Assembly (NCBI GenBank): GCA_039181495.1
Contig: JBCDCP010000002.1
Location: 1-58,616 of the forward strand
Source: JBCDCP01 sp039181495
Lineage (GTDB): Bacteria > Pseudomonadota > Alphaproteobacteria > Rhizobiales > Tepidamorphaceae
Length of the DNA: 58,616 bases
Direction: 5' to 3'
In this document: one piece after another, positions 50,901-58,616 of the stretch
Position numbering within the stretch: the stretch's first letter is position 1
How the letters are laid out: every line of letters starts with the position of its first letter
Made by a program: the position numbers and the translations under genes
The notes under the pieces: generated by a model
What the model saw: only the letters and a program-made list of their open reading frames with translations
Told to the model about the DNA's origin: nothing
Databases searched by the model: none

Positions 50901-52796
50901 ATGAGTTTGGTGGCTTTTGACGTGATTGTCGTTGGAGGTGGGCATGCGGGTGTTGAAGCCGCTGCCGCTTCGGCACGCTTCGGCGCGCGGACCGCACTTG
51001 TCACCCATTCCTTTGAGACCATAGGCGTCATGTCCTGCAATCCCGCGATTGGCGGGATCGGGAAAGGCCATCTGGTGCGCGAAGTTGATGCTCTCGATGG
51101 TCTTATGGGGCGAATCATTGACCAGGCTGGCATTCAGTACCGGATGTTGAACCGGCGGAAAGGGCCCGCAGTGCGTGGGCCGCGCGCCCAAGCCGACCGG
51201 AAACTCTATCGAGAGGCTATGCAGCGCGAAATCCGAGACACCGCCAATCTTCAGGTCATTGAAGGGGAGGTGGTTGGATTTCTTGGCGTGGATGGGAAAC
51301 TTGGCCCTGGGCACCGGATTGGTGGCATTCGCCTTGCGGATGGGCGCGATATTCGTGCTGGCGCGGTTGTCCTGACGACGGGGACATTCCTGCGTGGTGT
51401 GGTGCATCTTGGAAAGAGCCAGCGTCCATCGGGACGTGATGATGAATCTCCAGCCGTCAAACTTGGCGAGGCACTTGACGATCTGGGATTGCCGCTTGGC
51501 AGACTGAAGACGGGAACGCCGGCACGTTTGTGTGGGCGCACGATCAACTGGGATGCTGTCCTGGATCAACCGTCAGATGATCCGCCAGTTCCGTTTTCGA
51601 TGATGACGGAACGGATCGCAGTTCCTCAAATCAGCTGCGGCATTACGCACACAAATCCGGAGACGCATGCGCTCATCGCGCAAAATGTTGCTGAATCTCC
51701 TTTGTTTTCTGGTCAGATTGATGGGGTTGGGCCACGTTATTGTCCGTCAATCGAGGATAAGGTTGTCCGTTTTGCCGATCGCGAGCGCCACCAGATCTTC
51801 CTTGAACCGGAAGGCCTTGACGATGATACCGTTTATCCCAATGGGATATCGAGCTCTCTCGATCCAGCGGTTCAGGAGGCGTTCATCCACACCATTGCCG
51901 GGCTTGAGGCCGTCCGCATTCTGAAACCCGGATATGCCATCGAATATGACTATGTGGATCCGCGGTCGTTGCGCCCGACGTTGGAATTGAAGCGCTATCC
52001 AGGTCTTTTCCTTGCTGGACAGATCAATGGAACGACGGGTTATGAAGAAGCGGCCGCGCAGGGTCTGATTGCAGGCGTTAACGCGGCGCGGTCTGTGGCA
52101 GGATCGGAGTCCATCATCTTCGACCGAACGGATGGCTATCTCGGCGTCATGATCGACGATCTGACGACGCGGGGTGTTGTCGAGCCCTATCGCATGTTCA
52201 CGTCGCGAGCTGAGTTTCGACTGTCTTTGCGGGCAGACAACGCGGATCGTCGTTTGACAGCGCGGGGTATGGAAATTGGCATTGTCGGATCAAAGCGGGC
52301 GCAGGCGTTTGCGACCAAGAGCAGAGCAATTGATTCAGCACTGCAACTCTTGAAAACCCTTAATCTGACACCTGATGAGGCTGATCGATTCGGACTCGAC
52401 ATTAACAAGGATGGCGTCCGCCGTTCGGCGTTCGATCTGATGGGCCATCCGGATCTTGGATTTGTCGATATGATGCGGATCTGGCCTGAGCTCAGCGAGC
52501 TTCGCCGTGACGTTGCCGAGCAGGTTGAGATTGATGCGCAGTACGCTGTTTATCTGAAACGGCAGGCCCAGGACGTCGCCCGGTTCAGAAATGACGAAGA
52601 CTTGCGGATCCCTGACGATTTCGATTTTGCCTCGGTCCCCGGTTTGTCCAATGAGATGCGCGAGAAGCTCGAACGGCTCCATCCCATGAGTATTGGTCAG
52701 GCGAGCCGCATTGAAGGGGTCACACCCGCTGCCTTGATGTTGGTAGCGGCTGCTCTGAAAAAGCGGACGTCGTCTGAAGTGATCGCCGCCGCGTGA
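50901..52796 (+). CDS. mnmG: tRNA uridine-5-carboxymethylaminomethyl modification enzyme MnmG
   Basis: MnmG is the FAD/NADH-dependent partner of MnmE. The product is about 631 residues. FAD-binding FDVIVVGGGHAGVEAAAASAR is at the N-terminus. MSCNPAIGGIGKGHLVREVDAL and GLFLAGQINGTTGYEEAAAQG are the two family signatures, and GVTPAALMLVAAALKK is at the C-terminus. An ATG at 50901 and a GTG two codons earlier both work. The upstream 205-bp spacer contains a parS site. The stop overlaps the rsmG ATG (TGATG). Confidence 0.98.
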   Translation: MSLVAFDVIVVGGGHAGVEAAAASARFGARTALVTHSFETIGVMSCNPAIGGIGKGHLVREVDALDGLMGRIIDQAGIQYRMLNRRKGPAVRGPRAQADRKLYREAMQREIRDTANLQVIEGEVVGFLGVDGKLGPGHRIGGIRLADGRDIRAGAVVLTTGTFLRGVVHLGKSQRPSGRDDESPAVKLGEALDDLGLPLGRLKTGTPARLCGRTINWDAVLDQPSDDPPVPFSMMTERIAVPQISCGITHTNPETHALIAQNVAESPLFSGQIDGVGPRYCPSIEDKVVRFADRERHQIFLEPEGLDDDTVYPNGISSSLDPAVQEAFIHTIAGLEAVRILKPGYAIEYDYVDPRSLRPTLELKRYPGLFLAGQINGTTGYEEAAAQGLIAGVNAARSVAGSESIIFDRTDGYLGVMIDDLTTRGVVEPYRMFTSRAEFRLSLRADNADRRLTARGMEIGIVGSKRAQAFATKSRAIDSALQLLKTLNLTPDEADRFGLDINKDGVRRSAFDLMGHPDLGFVDMMRIWPELSELRRDVAEQVEIDAQYAVYLKRQAQDVARFRNDEDLRIPDDFDFASVPGLSNEMREKLERLHPMSIGQASRIEGVTPAALMLVAAALKKRTSSEVIAAA

Positions 52797-53515
52797 TGCC
52801 ATCGGACGTCGATCACTTCCCTTTCAGCGTTTCACGTGAAACAAATCGTCGCCTTGAGCGCCATCTCGAATTGCTGCGCCAATGGCAGAAAACGCACAAT
52901 CTGGTGGCTGCATCGACCTTGAACGAGCTGTGGCCGCGGCATGTGAAGGATAGTGCCAGGCTGTGGCCTTTGATCTCTTCTTCTTGCAAGAGCGGCTCGC
53001 TCGTCGATTTGGGATCAGGTGCCGGCTTTCCCGGAATCGTGTTGGCCGCAATCGCCAAAGAGACGGGACGAGAATCACAGTGGCCGATCCATCTCATTGA
53101 AAGTAATGGGAAAAAGGCAGCTTTTCTACGCCATGTCGTGCGGTCTCTCGACCTTAACGCGACGGTTCATCAAGACCGGATTGAAACCATTGCGCCCCAG
53201 CTGGCTGATGAGAATGTAACCGTCGTCACAGCGCGGGCCCTTGCGCCGCTTGATAAATTGCTGGCCTTGGCCGCTCCGCTGTTGATAGCGGGGGCAACTG
53301 GGATTTTCCCAAAGGGCCGTCGGTTTGAAGTGGAAGTCGAGGCAGCGAAGCGTTATTGGAAATTCGACTTGCAAGTATGTGATCCCCGGGCTGTCGCCCC
53401 TGACAAAACGGGCACGGATGACGTGGAGCCGGCGGACGGACCCGTGCTTGTTGTCGGAAACGTCGCTTCGCGCCAATCGACGGTCGATCTGGTTCGGAAC
53501 GAGGGATCTTCTTGA
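52796..53515 (+). CDS. rsmG: 16S rRNA (guanine(527)-N7)-methyltransferase
   Basis: RsmG methylates N7 of G527 in 16S rRNA. The 239-residue product has an N-terminal helical region (FPFSVSRETNRRLERHLELLRQWQKTHNLVA) and a SAM-binding Rossmann fold (SLVDLGSGAGFPGIVLAAIA, HLIESNGKKAAFLRHV, VTARALAPLDKLLALAAPLL, FPKG). The region encoding VSRET is itself a perfect parS site. The ATG at 52796 overlaps the mnmG stop by one base. parA follows after 97 bp. Confidence 0.97.
   Translation: MPSDVDHFPFSVSRETNRRLERHLELLRQWQKTHNLVAASTLNELWPRHVKDSARLWPLISSSCKSGSLVDLGSGAGFPGIVLAAIAKETGRESQWPIHLIESNGKKAAFLRHVVRSLDLNATVHQDRIETIAPQLADENVTVVTARALAPLDKLLALAAPLLIAGATGIFPKGRRFEVEVEAAKRYWKFDLQVCDPRAVAPDKTGTDDVEPADGPVLVVGNVASRQSTVDLVRNEGSS
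52828..52843. other. parS: parS centromere site inside rsmG
   Basis: CGTTTCACGTGAAACA contains the perfect parS palindrome GTTTCACGTGAAAC (52829-52842) within the 5' coding region of rsmG, where it specifies Val-Ser-Arg-Glu-Thr. It is 2.1 kb from the first parS. Confidence 0.9.
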
Positions 53516-53612
53516 TGATGGAGTGGTGGGGCCAGAAGGTCGCCCTAGTGGTTTGGCAAGAGGGATGTTTCGGGCGAAATTATCCCTTTGAATCAAAGAG
53601 GTAAGTAGTCCA

Positions 53613-54431
53613 ATGATGGACAGTAAGGCGATTCAGCCGCGTATCATCGCCATGGCGAACCAGAAGGGCGGCGTGGGAAAGACCACAACCGCGATCAATC
53701 TGGGCACCGCACTCGCTGCGGCGCGACAGAAGGTCACGATTGTCGATCTCGATCCGCAGGGCAATGCCTCGACCGGCCTGGGTATCGACACTGATGACCG
53801 GACCGTTTCCGCTTATGATCTGATAGCCGGGGATACGACACTTGACGAGGCGCTGTTGCCGACTGCCGTTCCCGGATTGTCGGTTGCCGCCTCAACGCTC
53901 GATCTGCTCGGCATCGAGCAGGCGATCGCGAATTCAAAGGACCGTGCCCATCGCCTGAGAGAAGTGCTGCGAAAGCCGGATGCCGAAGGCGGGTTCAGCC
54001 AGGACTATGTTCTGATCGACTGTCCACCGTCACTCAATCTTCTGACTGTCAATGCTCTGGCCGCAGCGGATGCGGTTCTGGTGCCATTGCAATGCGAGTT
54101 CTTTGCGCTGGAGGGTTTGACGCAGCTGCTACAGACTGTCGATCACGTGCGGCGTACACTCAATCCGGAGCTCATCATCCATGGCATCGTGATGACCATG
54201 TATGACAAGCGAAACAGCCTGTCGCATCAGGTGGTCGATGATGTACGCGAGCATCTCGGCGAGAAGGTTTATGAGACGATCATTCCGCGAAATGTGCGGG
54301 TGTCGGAAGCGCCATCTTTCGGCAAACCAGTGCTTCTTTATGACATCAATTGCGCGGGCAGCCAGGCTTATATCGAGCTTGCATCGGAGATGTTGAAACG
54401 GGAGCGCGCTCTGCAGAAGCACGCTGCGTAA
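53613..54431 (+). CDS. parA: Chromosome partitioning ATPase ParA
   Basis: ParA is the nucleoid-bound ATPase that moves ParB-parS complexes. The 272-residue product has the deviant Walker A ANQKGGVGKTTTAINLG (signature Lys), the DLDPQGNASTGLGI motif, Walker B VLIDCPPSLNLLTVNAL, and LEGLTQLLQTVDHVR plus IIPRNVRVSEAPSFGKPV near the end. It is the chromosomal type without an N-terminal HTH. Adjacent ATGs at 53613 and 53616 could start it. parB follows after 79 bp. Confidence 0.97.
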   Translation: MMDSKAIQPRIIAMANQKGGVGKTTTAINLGTALAAARQKVTIVDLDPQGNASTGLGIDTDDRTVSAYDLIAGDTTLDEALLPTAVPGLSVAASTLDLLGIEQAIANSKDRAHRLREVLRKPDAEGGFSQDYVLIDCPPSLNLLTVNALAAADAVLVPLQCEFFALEGLTQLLQTVDHVRRTLNPELIIHGIVMTMYDKRNSLSHQVVDDVREHLGEKVYETIIPRNVRVSEAPSFGKPVLLYDINCAGSQAYIELASEMLKRERALQKHAA

Positions 54432-54510
54432 TCGATTCGCTGGTGCATCAGATTCGATGCTGAAACATCCAATTACAGCCAGGCACAATGGCACGATCGG
54501 CAAGGAATAG

Positions 54511-55398
54511 GTGAGTATGGCGGAGGACAAAGGCGCAAGCCGGCTGGGCCGCGGACTGGCAGCTCTGATTGGTGATCCGGGCGAACCGGAAGACGCTGCC
54601 GTAACCCAGGCGAAGGGGCAGCGGATGGTCGCCATTGAGCTGATCGCGGCCAATCCTCGCAATCCACGGCAACAGTTCGATGATGCGGAGCTCGAAGATC
54701 TCAGCCGTTCAATTCGGGAGAATGGTGTCGTCCAGCCACTTATTGTGCGTGTCGATCCAGGCGATCCGGCCCGTTATCAGCTAATTGCCGGCGAGCGCCG
54801 ATGGCGTGCGGCCCAGCGCGCTGGTGTTCATGATCTGCCGTGCGTCATTCGCGATGTGAACGATCGCGAAGCACTTGAGATCGCGATTATCGAGAACGTT
54901 CAACGGGCTGATCTCAACGCGTTGGAAGAGGCCCGTGGCTATCAAAAACTGATCGACGATTACGACTACAGTCAGAACGAAGTCGCTCGGATCATCGGCA
55001 AGAGCCGCAGCCATGTGGCCAACACGCTTCGCTTGCTGAAACTACCCGAAACAGTGCTTGCCTACCTTCGTACCGGGCAGATCAGCGCGGGTCATGCGCG
55101 AACCCTGATTGGACTGCCGGATCCCGAATCGGCGGCGAAACAGATCGTTGAAGGCGGTTTGTCCGTTCGGGATGCGGAACGTCAGGCACAATCGTCCGAT
55201 GGATCGAGCCGGCAGAAAAAGTCCTCTTCGGCCGATGAGAAAGATGCTGACACGCTCGCGCTCGAACGGCGCCTGTCAGACGTGTTGGGCTTGCGTGTCG
55301 GGATCAATCATCGCGGCGAGCGTGGCGAGATGCGGATTCGCTACGGCAATATGGAACAACTTGACGATCTGTGCCGGCGGCTTGAGCGCGTCAACTGA
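54511..55398 (+). CDS. parB: Chromosome partitioning protein ParB
   Basis: ParB is the CTP-dependent clamp that binds parS. The 295-residue product has an N-terminal ParA-interacting segment (ASRLGRGLAALIGD). The CTP-binding/ParB-Srx domain shows IAANPRNPRQQFDD, ENGVVQPLIVR and GERRWRAAQRAG. The HTH contains NEVARIIGKSRSHVANTLRLLKLP, and the dimerisation domain is at the C-terminus. The GTG at 54511 has AAGGA 5 nt upstream; an ATG two codons later is an alternative. Its targets, two perfect parS sites, lie 1.7 and 3.8 kb upstream. Confidence 0.97.
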   Translation: MSMAEDKGASRLGRGLAALIGDPGEPEDAAVTQAKGQRMVAIELIAANPRNPRQQFDDAELEDLSRSIRENGVVQPLIVRVDPGDPARYQLIAGERRWRAAQRAGVHDLPCVIRDVNDREALEIAIIENVQRADLNALEEARGYQKLIDDYDYSQNEVARIIGKSRSHVANTLRLLKLPETVLAYLRTGQISAGHARTLIGLPDPESAAKQIVEGGLSVRDAERQAQSSDGSSRQKKSSSADEKDADTLALERRLSDVLGLRVGINHRGERGEMRIRYGNMEQLDDLCRRLERVN

Positions 55399-55404
55399 AA
55401 CGAC

Positions 55405-55417
55405 TGCGAAGGTCGCA
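55405..55417. terminator. Small hairpin between convergent parB and holA
   Basis: TGCGA-AGG-TCGCA makes a perfect 5-bp stem in the 26-bp gap, followed by the pyrimidine-rich ACTTCTCTTA. It is weak as a terminator, and the only candidate for ending the long hemE-to-parB run. Confidence 0.3.
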
Positions 55418-55424
55418 ACTTCTC

Positions 55425-56438
55425 TTACGCACGCTTTCGATCGGACAGCCGCGCCAAACTGAAGGTCAGGCGGGACAGGATGGCGTCGGCGAGGTCCGCG
55501 TCCCGCCGGGCTCGTAGATCTGCCTGATCGATCATATCCACGGCCCGGTCAATCGCGACCACAGGCCATCGTATCAACTGGGTCCGGAAGCGCTGTTCGC
55601 GTTTGAAGAAGACGCGTGGCCTCAGTGCTTGCATGGCGGCTTCGGCCGTCGATCCGCTGTCGACGGCGGTGCGCGCCTGCCTCAGCTGCAAGAAATGATC
55701 CCGGAGACCCTTGAGAATGACCTGTGGTGGCAGGCTCTCGCGCCGTGCCCGAGTTAGATCCGTATCAGCATCCGCCGGTGTGCTCATTCCAACCGCATCG
55801 GCGATATCGCCGAGAACGTAGGATGCACCATCGCCGCAAACGGCGTAGACGTCTTCGGTTGATATTTCAGTCTGTCCTGCGGCGTACAGGCAGAGTTTCT
55901 CGATTTCATGGCGGGTCGACATGCGGTCGCCGCCAAGGAGATCGCCCAGCGCCCGCACCGCATCGGCGGAGAGCGATAATCCCTGTTCAGCCGCGATTTC
56001 ACGGGCAAGCGCCATCACTGTGCGGGCATCATCGTGGTAACAAGGCACAGCATAAGCCCCGGCACCCTCGCCGAGTTTCCGGAGCGATGTTCCGGGTCTC
56101 AGATCCCCGGCCAGTACGACCAAGGGCGTTTCTGGTGATTCCTGGCGTAAGGACTGGATCGTCCGTGCATCGCCGTTTCCGGCGCCCCGGAGCAACAGAA
56201 CCGGTGTGCCGCCAAATAGCGAGGCACCCTGCGAGGCCTCAAACAATGAGGATTTGTTCTTGTCGGCAAAGTCGCGGCGGACAACGTCACCACCGGTCCG
56301 GCGGGCAATTTGTGCGGCGATAAGCTGACCGCGTTCAGAAACGAGCCCGGAATCTGGGCCGTATACAATACTCAGTGTTGCATCTTCAGGAGGATCGCCG
56401 ATGAATCGGTCGATCGCTGCGCCCTTCAGCGCGACCAT
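55425..56438 (-). CDS. holA: DNA polymerase III subunit delta
   Basis: HolA is the delta subunit of the clamp loader, which opens the beta sliding clamp. The 337-residue product has the N-terminal mini-AAA fold (MVALKGAAIDRFIGDPPEDA, then TLSIVYGPDSGLVSERG) without a functional P-loop, as in the family. The TPLVVLAGDLRPGTSLRK segment and C-terminal collar domain (LPPQVILKGLRDHFLQL, DLADAILSRLTFSLARL) follow. It is 6 nt downstream of lptE in the leuS-lptE-holA group typical of alphaproteobacteria and converges with parB. Confidence 0.95.
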   Translation of the reverse strand: MVALKGAAIDRFIGDPPEDATLSIVYGPDSGLVSERGQLIAAQIARRTGGDVVRRDFADKNKSSLFEASQGASLFGGTPVLLLRGAGNGDARTIQSLRQESPETPLVVLAGDLRPGTSLRKLGEGAGAYAVPCYHDDARTVMALAREIAAEQGLSLSADAVRALGDLLGGDRMSTRHEIEKLCLYAAGQTEISTEDVYAVCGDGASYVLGDIADAVGMSTPADADTDLTRARRESLPPQVILKGLRDHFLQLRQARTAVDSGSTAEAAMQALRPRVFFKREQRFRTQLIRWPVVAIDRAVDMIDQADLRARRDADLADAILSRLTFSLARLSDRKRA

Positions 56439-56444
56439 GACGCT

Positions 56445-56993
56445 CTAGCGGCCGCCAGTTGCGAAATAGGTGGCCAGCTCGGTGCGAATTGAATCGGCAG
56501 CTTCAACGACGGCGCGATTCTCGGCGTCAATTTTGGCGCGTTCTGCTGCAAACCTTTGGTCGGTCGTGTCATACGTCGCCACGCGTTCGACCGTTCCTCT
56601 GGTCACAACGTCATCGCTACCGGGTCTTTTGAGCGTATAGCTGACTTGCAGACTGACTGAGTTCGATGTCGGGCGTCCCTCTACTTCGCTGATCAGCTGA
56701 GCAAGATCACGCTGTCTCGTGCGCAGTTCGAGGTTATAGGCCGCATAGGCCGGGCCTGATGGATTTGCTCCCCCGGAAAGTCGAAACAGCAATTCGTTGC
56801 GAAGACGCTGACCAACACGGTCATTCTGCGGCGGGATATCGATTTGCGAGAGTTCGGTTCCAACAGCGCCGGAATAGGCCTGGCCCGCTACCGATGTCGT
56901 TCCATCGGTCGCGTAAAGCGGCTGGACCGAGCTGCAGGCCGACACGATCAGTGAAACCGCGCCCATGGCTGCCACAATGAAGCCGATTCGCAT
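56445..56993 (-). CDS. lptE: LPS-assembly lipoprotein LptE
   Basis: LptE plugs the LptD barrel that inserts lipopolysaccharide in the outer membrane. From the ATG at 56993 the protein is 182 residues, with a lipoprotein signal peptide MRIGFIVAAMGAVSLIVSAC (lipobox VSAC, Cys 20). FQPLY-like SSVQPLYA follows, with the LptE fold (LRNELLFRLSGG, YNLELRTRQ, SYTLKRPGSDDVVTRG). An upstream ATG at 57077 would overlap leuS by 14 nt but would put 28 charged residues before the signal peptide. Its place between leuS and holA supports the call. Confidence 0.88.
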   Translation of the reverse strand: MRIGFIVAAMGAVSLIVSACSSVQPLYATDGTTSVAGQAYSGAVGTELSQIDIPPQNDRVGQRLRNELLFRLSGGANPSGPAYAAYNLELRTRQRDLAQLISEVEGRPTSNSVSLQVSYTLKRPGSDDVVTRGTVERVATYDTTDQRFAAERAKIDAENRAVVEAADSIRTELATYFATGGR

Positions 56994-57063
56994 CCGCGAA
57001 CCGCGGATATCACCGTCCAGCCGGTGGCTACGGCGTGGCTTTGTAGCCTGCATCCCGTGCAAT

Positions 57064-58616
57064 TTACGCAACGACATTCACAATCCTCTGCGGCACCACA
57101 ATGATCTTGCGCGGCGGTTTGCCGCCCAGGATCTTCTGCACACCGTCCAGTTCTAGCACAGCACGCTCGATTTCCGAGGTGTTTGCATCGCGTGCCACAG
57201 TCAGTTCATCCCGCTTTTTGCCATTGACCTGAACCGGCAGCAAGATGGTGTCTTCCTCAAGCAGCTCCGGGTCGGCGTCCGGCCAGGCTTCATGGACCAG
57301 CATTGTGTCATGACCAAGCGCCTGCCAGCACTCCTCGGCAAGGTGCGGCACCATCGGTCCAGCAATCTTGATCAGAATAGTGACGGATTCTTCCAGCGCC
57401 GCTGCATCGTCTGCGGAAGCTCTGCCTGACTTATCAGCCAGAACGGTCCCCAGCGTATTCACAAGTTCGTAAATATGGGCGATCGCGCGGTTGAACCGCA
57501 ATGTCTCGATATCGCCAGTCACATGATCCAGCGCCTTATGGGCCGCTTTGCGCAACGTGGCATAGCCATCGCCTGACTCCGAAGCATTACCCCCACCTGG
57601 CGACGAGGCGATGAGGTCGTTGGCCTCGCCGACGAGACGCCAGATGCGCTGAACCAGGCGCCAAGCACCTTCGATCCCGGATTGCGTCCACTCACTGTCT
57701 CGTTCGGGCGGTGTGTCGGAAAGAAGGAACCAGCGCGCTGCATCCACTCCGACCGTATCGACGATCGTTTCTGGCGTTACAACGTTGCGCTTTGACTTTG
57801 ACATCTTTTCCGCTGGCGAAACCCTGACTGGTGCGCCAGTCGCCGCCACCACGATGTTCCCGTCTTCCTCCCGCAGGACCTCGTCGGGGAACAGCCACTT
57901 GCCGTCTGGATCCTGATAGGTCTCGTGCGTCACCATGCCTTGGGTGAACAACCCTGCAAATGGCTCGTCGAGAGCCGTGTAGCCGCAGGTTTTCATCGCG
58001 CGCGTGAAGAACCGGGCATAGAGCAGATGCAGGATCGCGTGCTCGACTCCGCCAATATACTGGTCCACCGGCAGCCATGAATCGACAATCTCGCGGTCAA
58101 CCGGTCCTTCGGCATTCGGGGAGGCGAAGCGGGCGAAATACCACGACGAATCGACGAAGGTGTCCATGGTGTCGGTTTCGCGCTGCGCCTTGCCGCCGCA
58201 TTGGGGGCAGATGACATGTTTCCAAGTCGGATGATGCGCCAGCGGATTCCCGGGCTTGTCGAAACTGACGTCGTCGGGCAACGCCACAGGGAGCTGGTCG
58301 TCGGGAACCGGAATCGTGCCGCATTCGGGGCAGTGGATCATCGGGATCGGGCAACCCCAATAGCGCTGGCGAGAAATACCCCAGTCGCGCAGCCGGAAGT
58401 TGATCGTCCGGGTGCCGGTCCCATCGGCTTCCAACCGCGTGGCAATGGCGTCTTTGGCCTGCTCCACCGATAACCCGTCCAGGAAGTCCGAGTTGATCAG
58501 CACGGAACTTGACGGGTCCTTCTCAAGATAGGCCTCGGTGCCGATCTCGATTTTATCAGGGTCGGCGCTGCGATCTGCCACCACTGGAACCACGGGCAGT
58601 TCGTACTTGTTGGCAA
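57064..58616 (-). CDS. leuS: Leucyl-tRNA synthetase (C-terminal part)
   Basis: LeuS charges tRNA-Leu. About 517 C-terminal codons are in the window; the N-terminus with HIGH lies beyond the right edge. Visible are the end of the editing domain (KYELPVVPVV), the GISRQRYWGCPIPMIHCPECG segment and the zinc-knuckle-like CPQCGGKAQRETDTMDTFVDSSWYF. YIGGVEHAILHLLYARFFTRAM, the ATP-binding EKMSKSKRNVV and the anticodon-binding and C-terminal domains follow, ending in VPQRIVNVVA. It is first of leuS-lptE-holA, reading into the window. Confidence 0.98.
   Translation of the reverse strand, partial: ANKYELPVVPVVADRSADPDKIEIGTEAYLEKDPSSSVLINSDFLDGLSVEQAKDAIATRLEADGTGTRTINFRLRDWGISRQRYWGCPIPMIHCPECGTIPVPDDQLPVALPDDVSFDKPGNPLAHHPTWKHVICPQCGGKAQRETDTMDTFVDSSWYFARFASPNAEGPVDREIVDSWLPVDQYIGGVEHAILHLLYARFFTRAMKTCGYTALDEPFAGLFTQGMVTHETYQDPDGKWLFPDEVLREEDGNIVVAATGAPVRVSPAEKMSKSKRNVVTPETIVDTVGVDAARWFLLSDTPPERDSEWTQSGIEGAWRLVQRIWRLVGEANDLIASSPGGGNASESGDGYATLRKAAHKALDHVTGDIETLRFNRAIAHIYELVNTLGTVLADKSGRASADDAAALEESVTILIKIAGPMVPHLAEECWQALGHDTMLVHEAWPDADPELLEEDTILLPVQVNGKKRDELTVARDANTSEIERAVLELDGVQKILGGKPPRKIIVVPQRIVNVVA

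Noticed and set aside
1..58616. Insertion sequences, prophage, CRISPR, tRNA or rRNA genes
   Set aside because: I looked for transposase or integrase frames, regularly spaced repeats and cloverleaf/TTCRA patterns and saw none; nearly all sequence is accounted for by conserved housekeeping genes.

Overview
The window is an uninterrupted stretch of housekeeping genes from the chromosome of a GC-rich (roughly 60 % by eye) alphaproteobacterium, most likely a member of Rhizobiales or a close relative. The evidence is gene order: glnD-mutS next to a divergent malic enzyme, rph-rdgB-hemW back to back with hrcA-grpE, hisB-DUF2628-hisH-hisA-hisF-hisE-coaA, hslV-GNAT-hslU, and secB/dnaQ/coaE/aroE/maf/ppsR meeting hemE/hemJ/rho/mnmE/mnmG/rsmG/parA/parB. 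I see no insertion sequence, prophage, CRISPR array, tRNA or rRNA gene.

Layout. Positions 1-9.7 kb: start of a probable glnD, mutS, malic enzyme, comM, gshB, yraN, rsmI. 9.9-16.4 kb: an LpoA-like lipoprotein, hemW-rdgB-rph, hrcA-grpE, a VOC protein. 16.4-20.4 kb: a divergent PEP carboxylase, alkB and a MAPEG membrane protein. 20.7-26.5 kb: dnaK-dnaJ-pyrF-DUF1330 and dapB-gpmA. 26.5-31 kb: an alkyltransferase, DUF2244, nth, adenosine kinase and coaA. 31-35 kb: the his cluster. 35-37.5 kb: the HslVU protease operon behind a heat-shock-type promoter. 37.6-45.8 kb: XRE-smr-mltA, timA, fxsA, secB, dnaQ and coaE-aroE-maf-ppsR. 46.3-55.4 kb: hemE, hemJ, rho, mnmE, mnmG, rsmG, parA and parB, all on the plus strand. 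55.4 kb to the end: holA, lptE and leuS (cut by the window edge) on the minus strand.

The most interesting part is the 480-bp non-coding interval between ppsR and hemE (45791-46270), the only gene-free stretch over 300 bp. It has the hallmarks of a Caulobacter-type chromosomal origin. These are a perfect CtrA box (TTAA-N7-TTAA), seven GANTC (CcrM) sites within 107 bp, four TGGGGA/TCCCCA motifs, several degenerate TGTG(A/G)A DnaA-box-like 9-mers, a long imperfect direct repeat and an AT-rich end carrying a 12-bp palindrome. The flanking genes diverge from it, and two perfect parS palindromes plus parAB lie 4.5-8 kb away. I propose that this is oriC, under cell-cycle control by CtrA, DnaA and CcrM, with a neighbouring ParABS segregation centre.

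Smaller unexplained signals include a duplicated roughly 33-bp unit in the hisF-hisA spacer, a nested hairpin in the rho leader, a 12-bp direct repeat bracketing two hairpins before secB, a PEP carboxylase with altered active-site motifs, and two divergent genes (nth and a DUF2244 gene) whose predicted start codons overlap.
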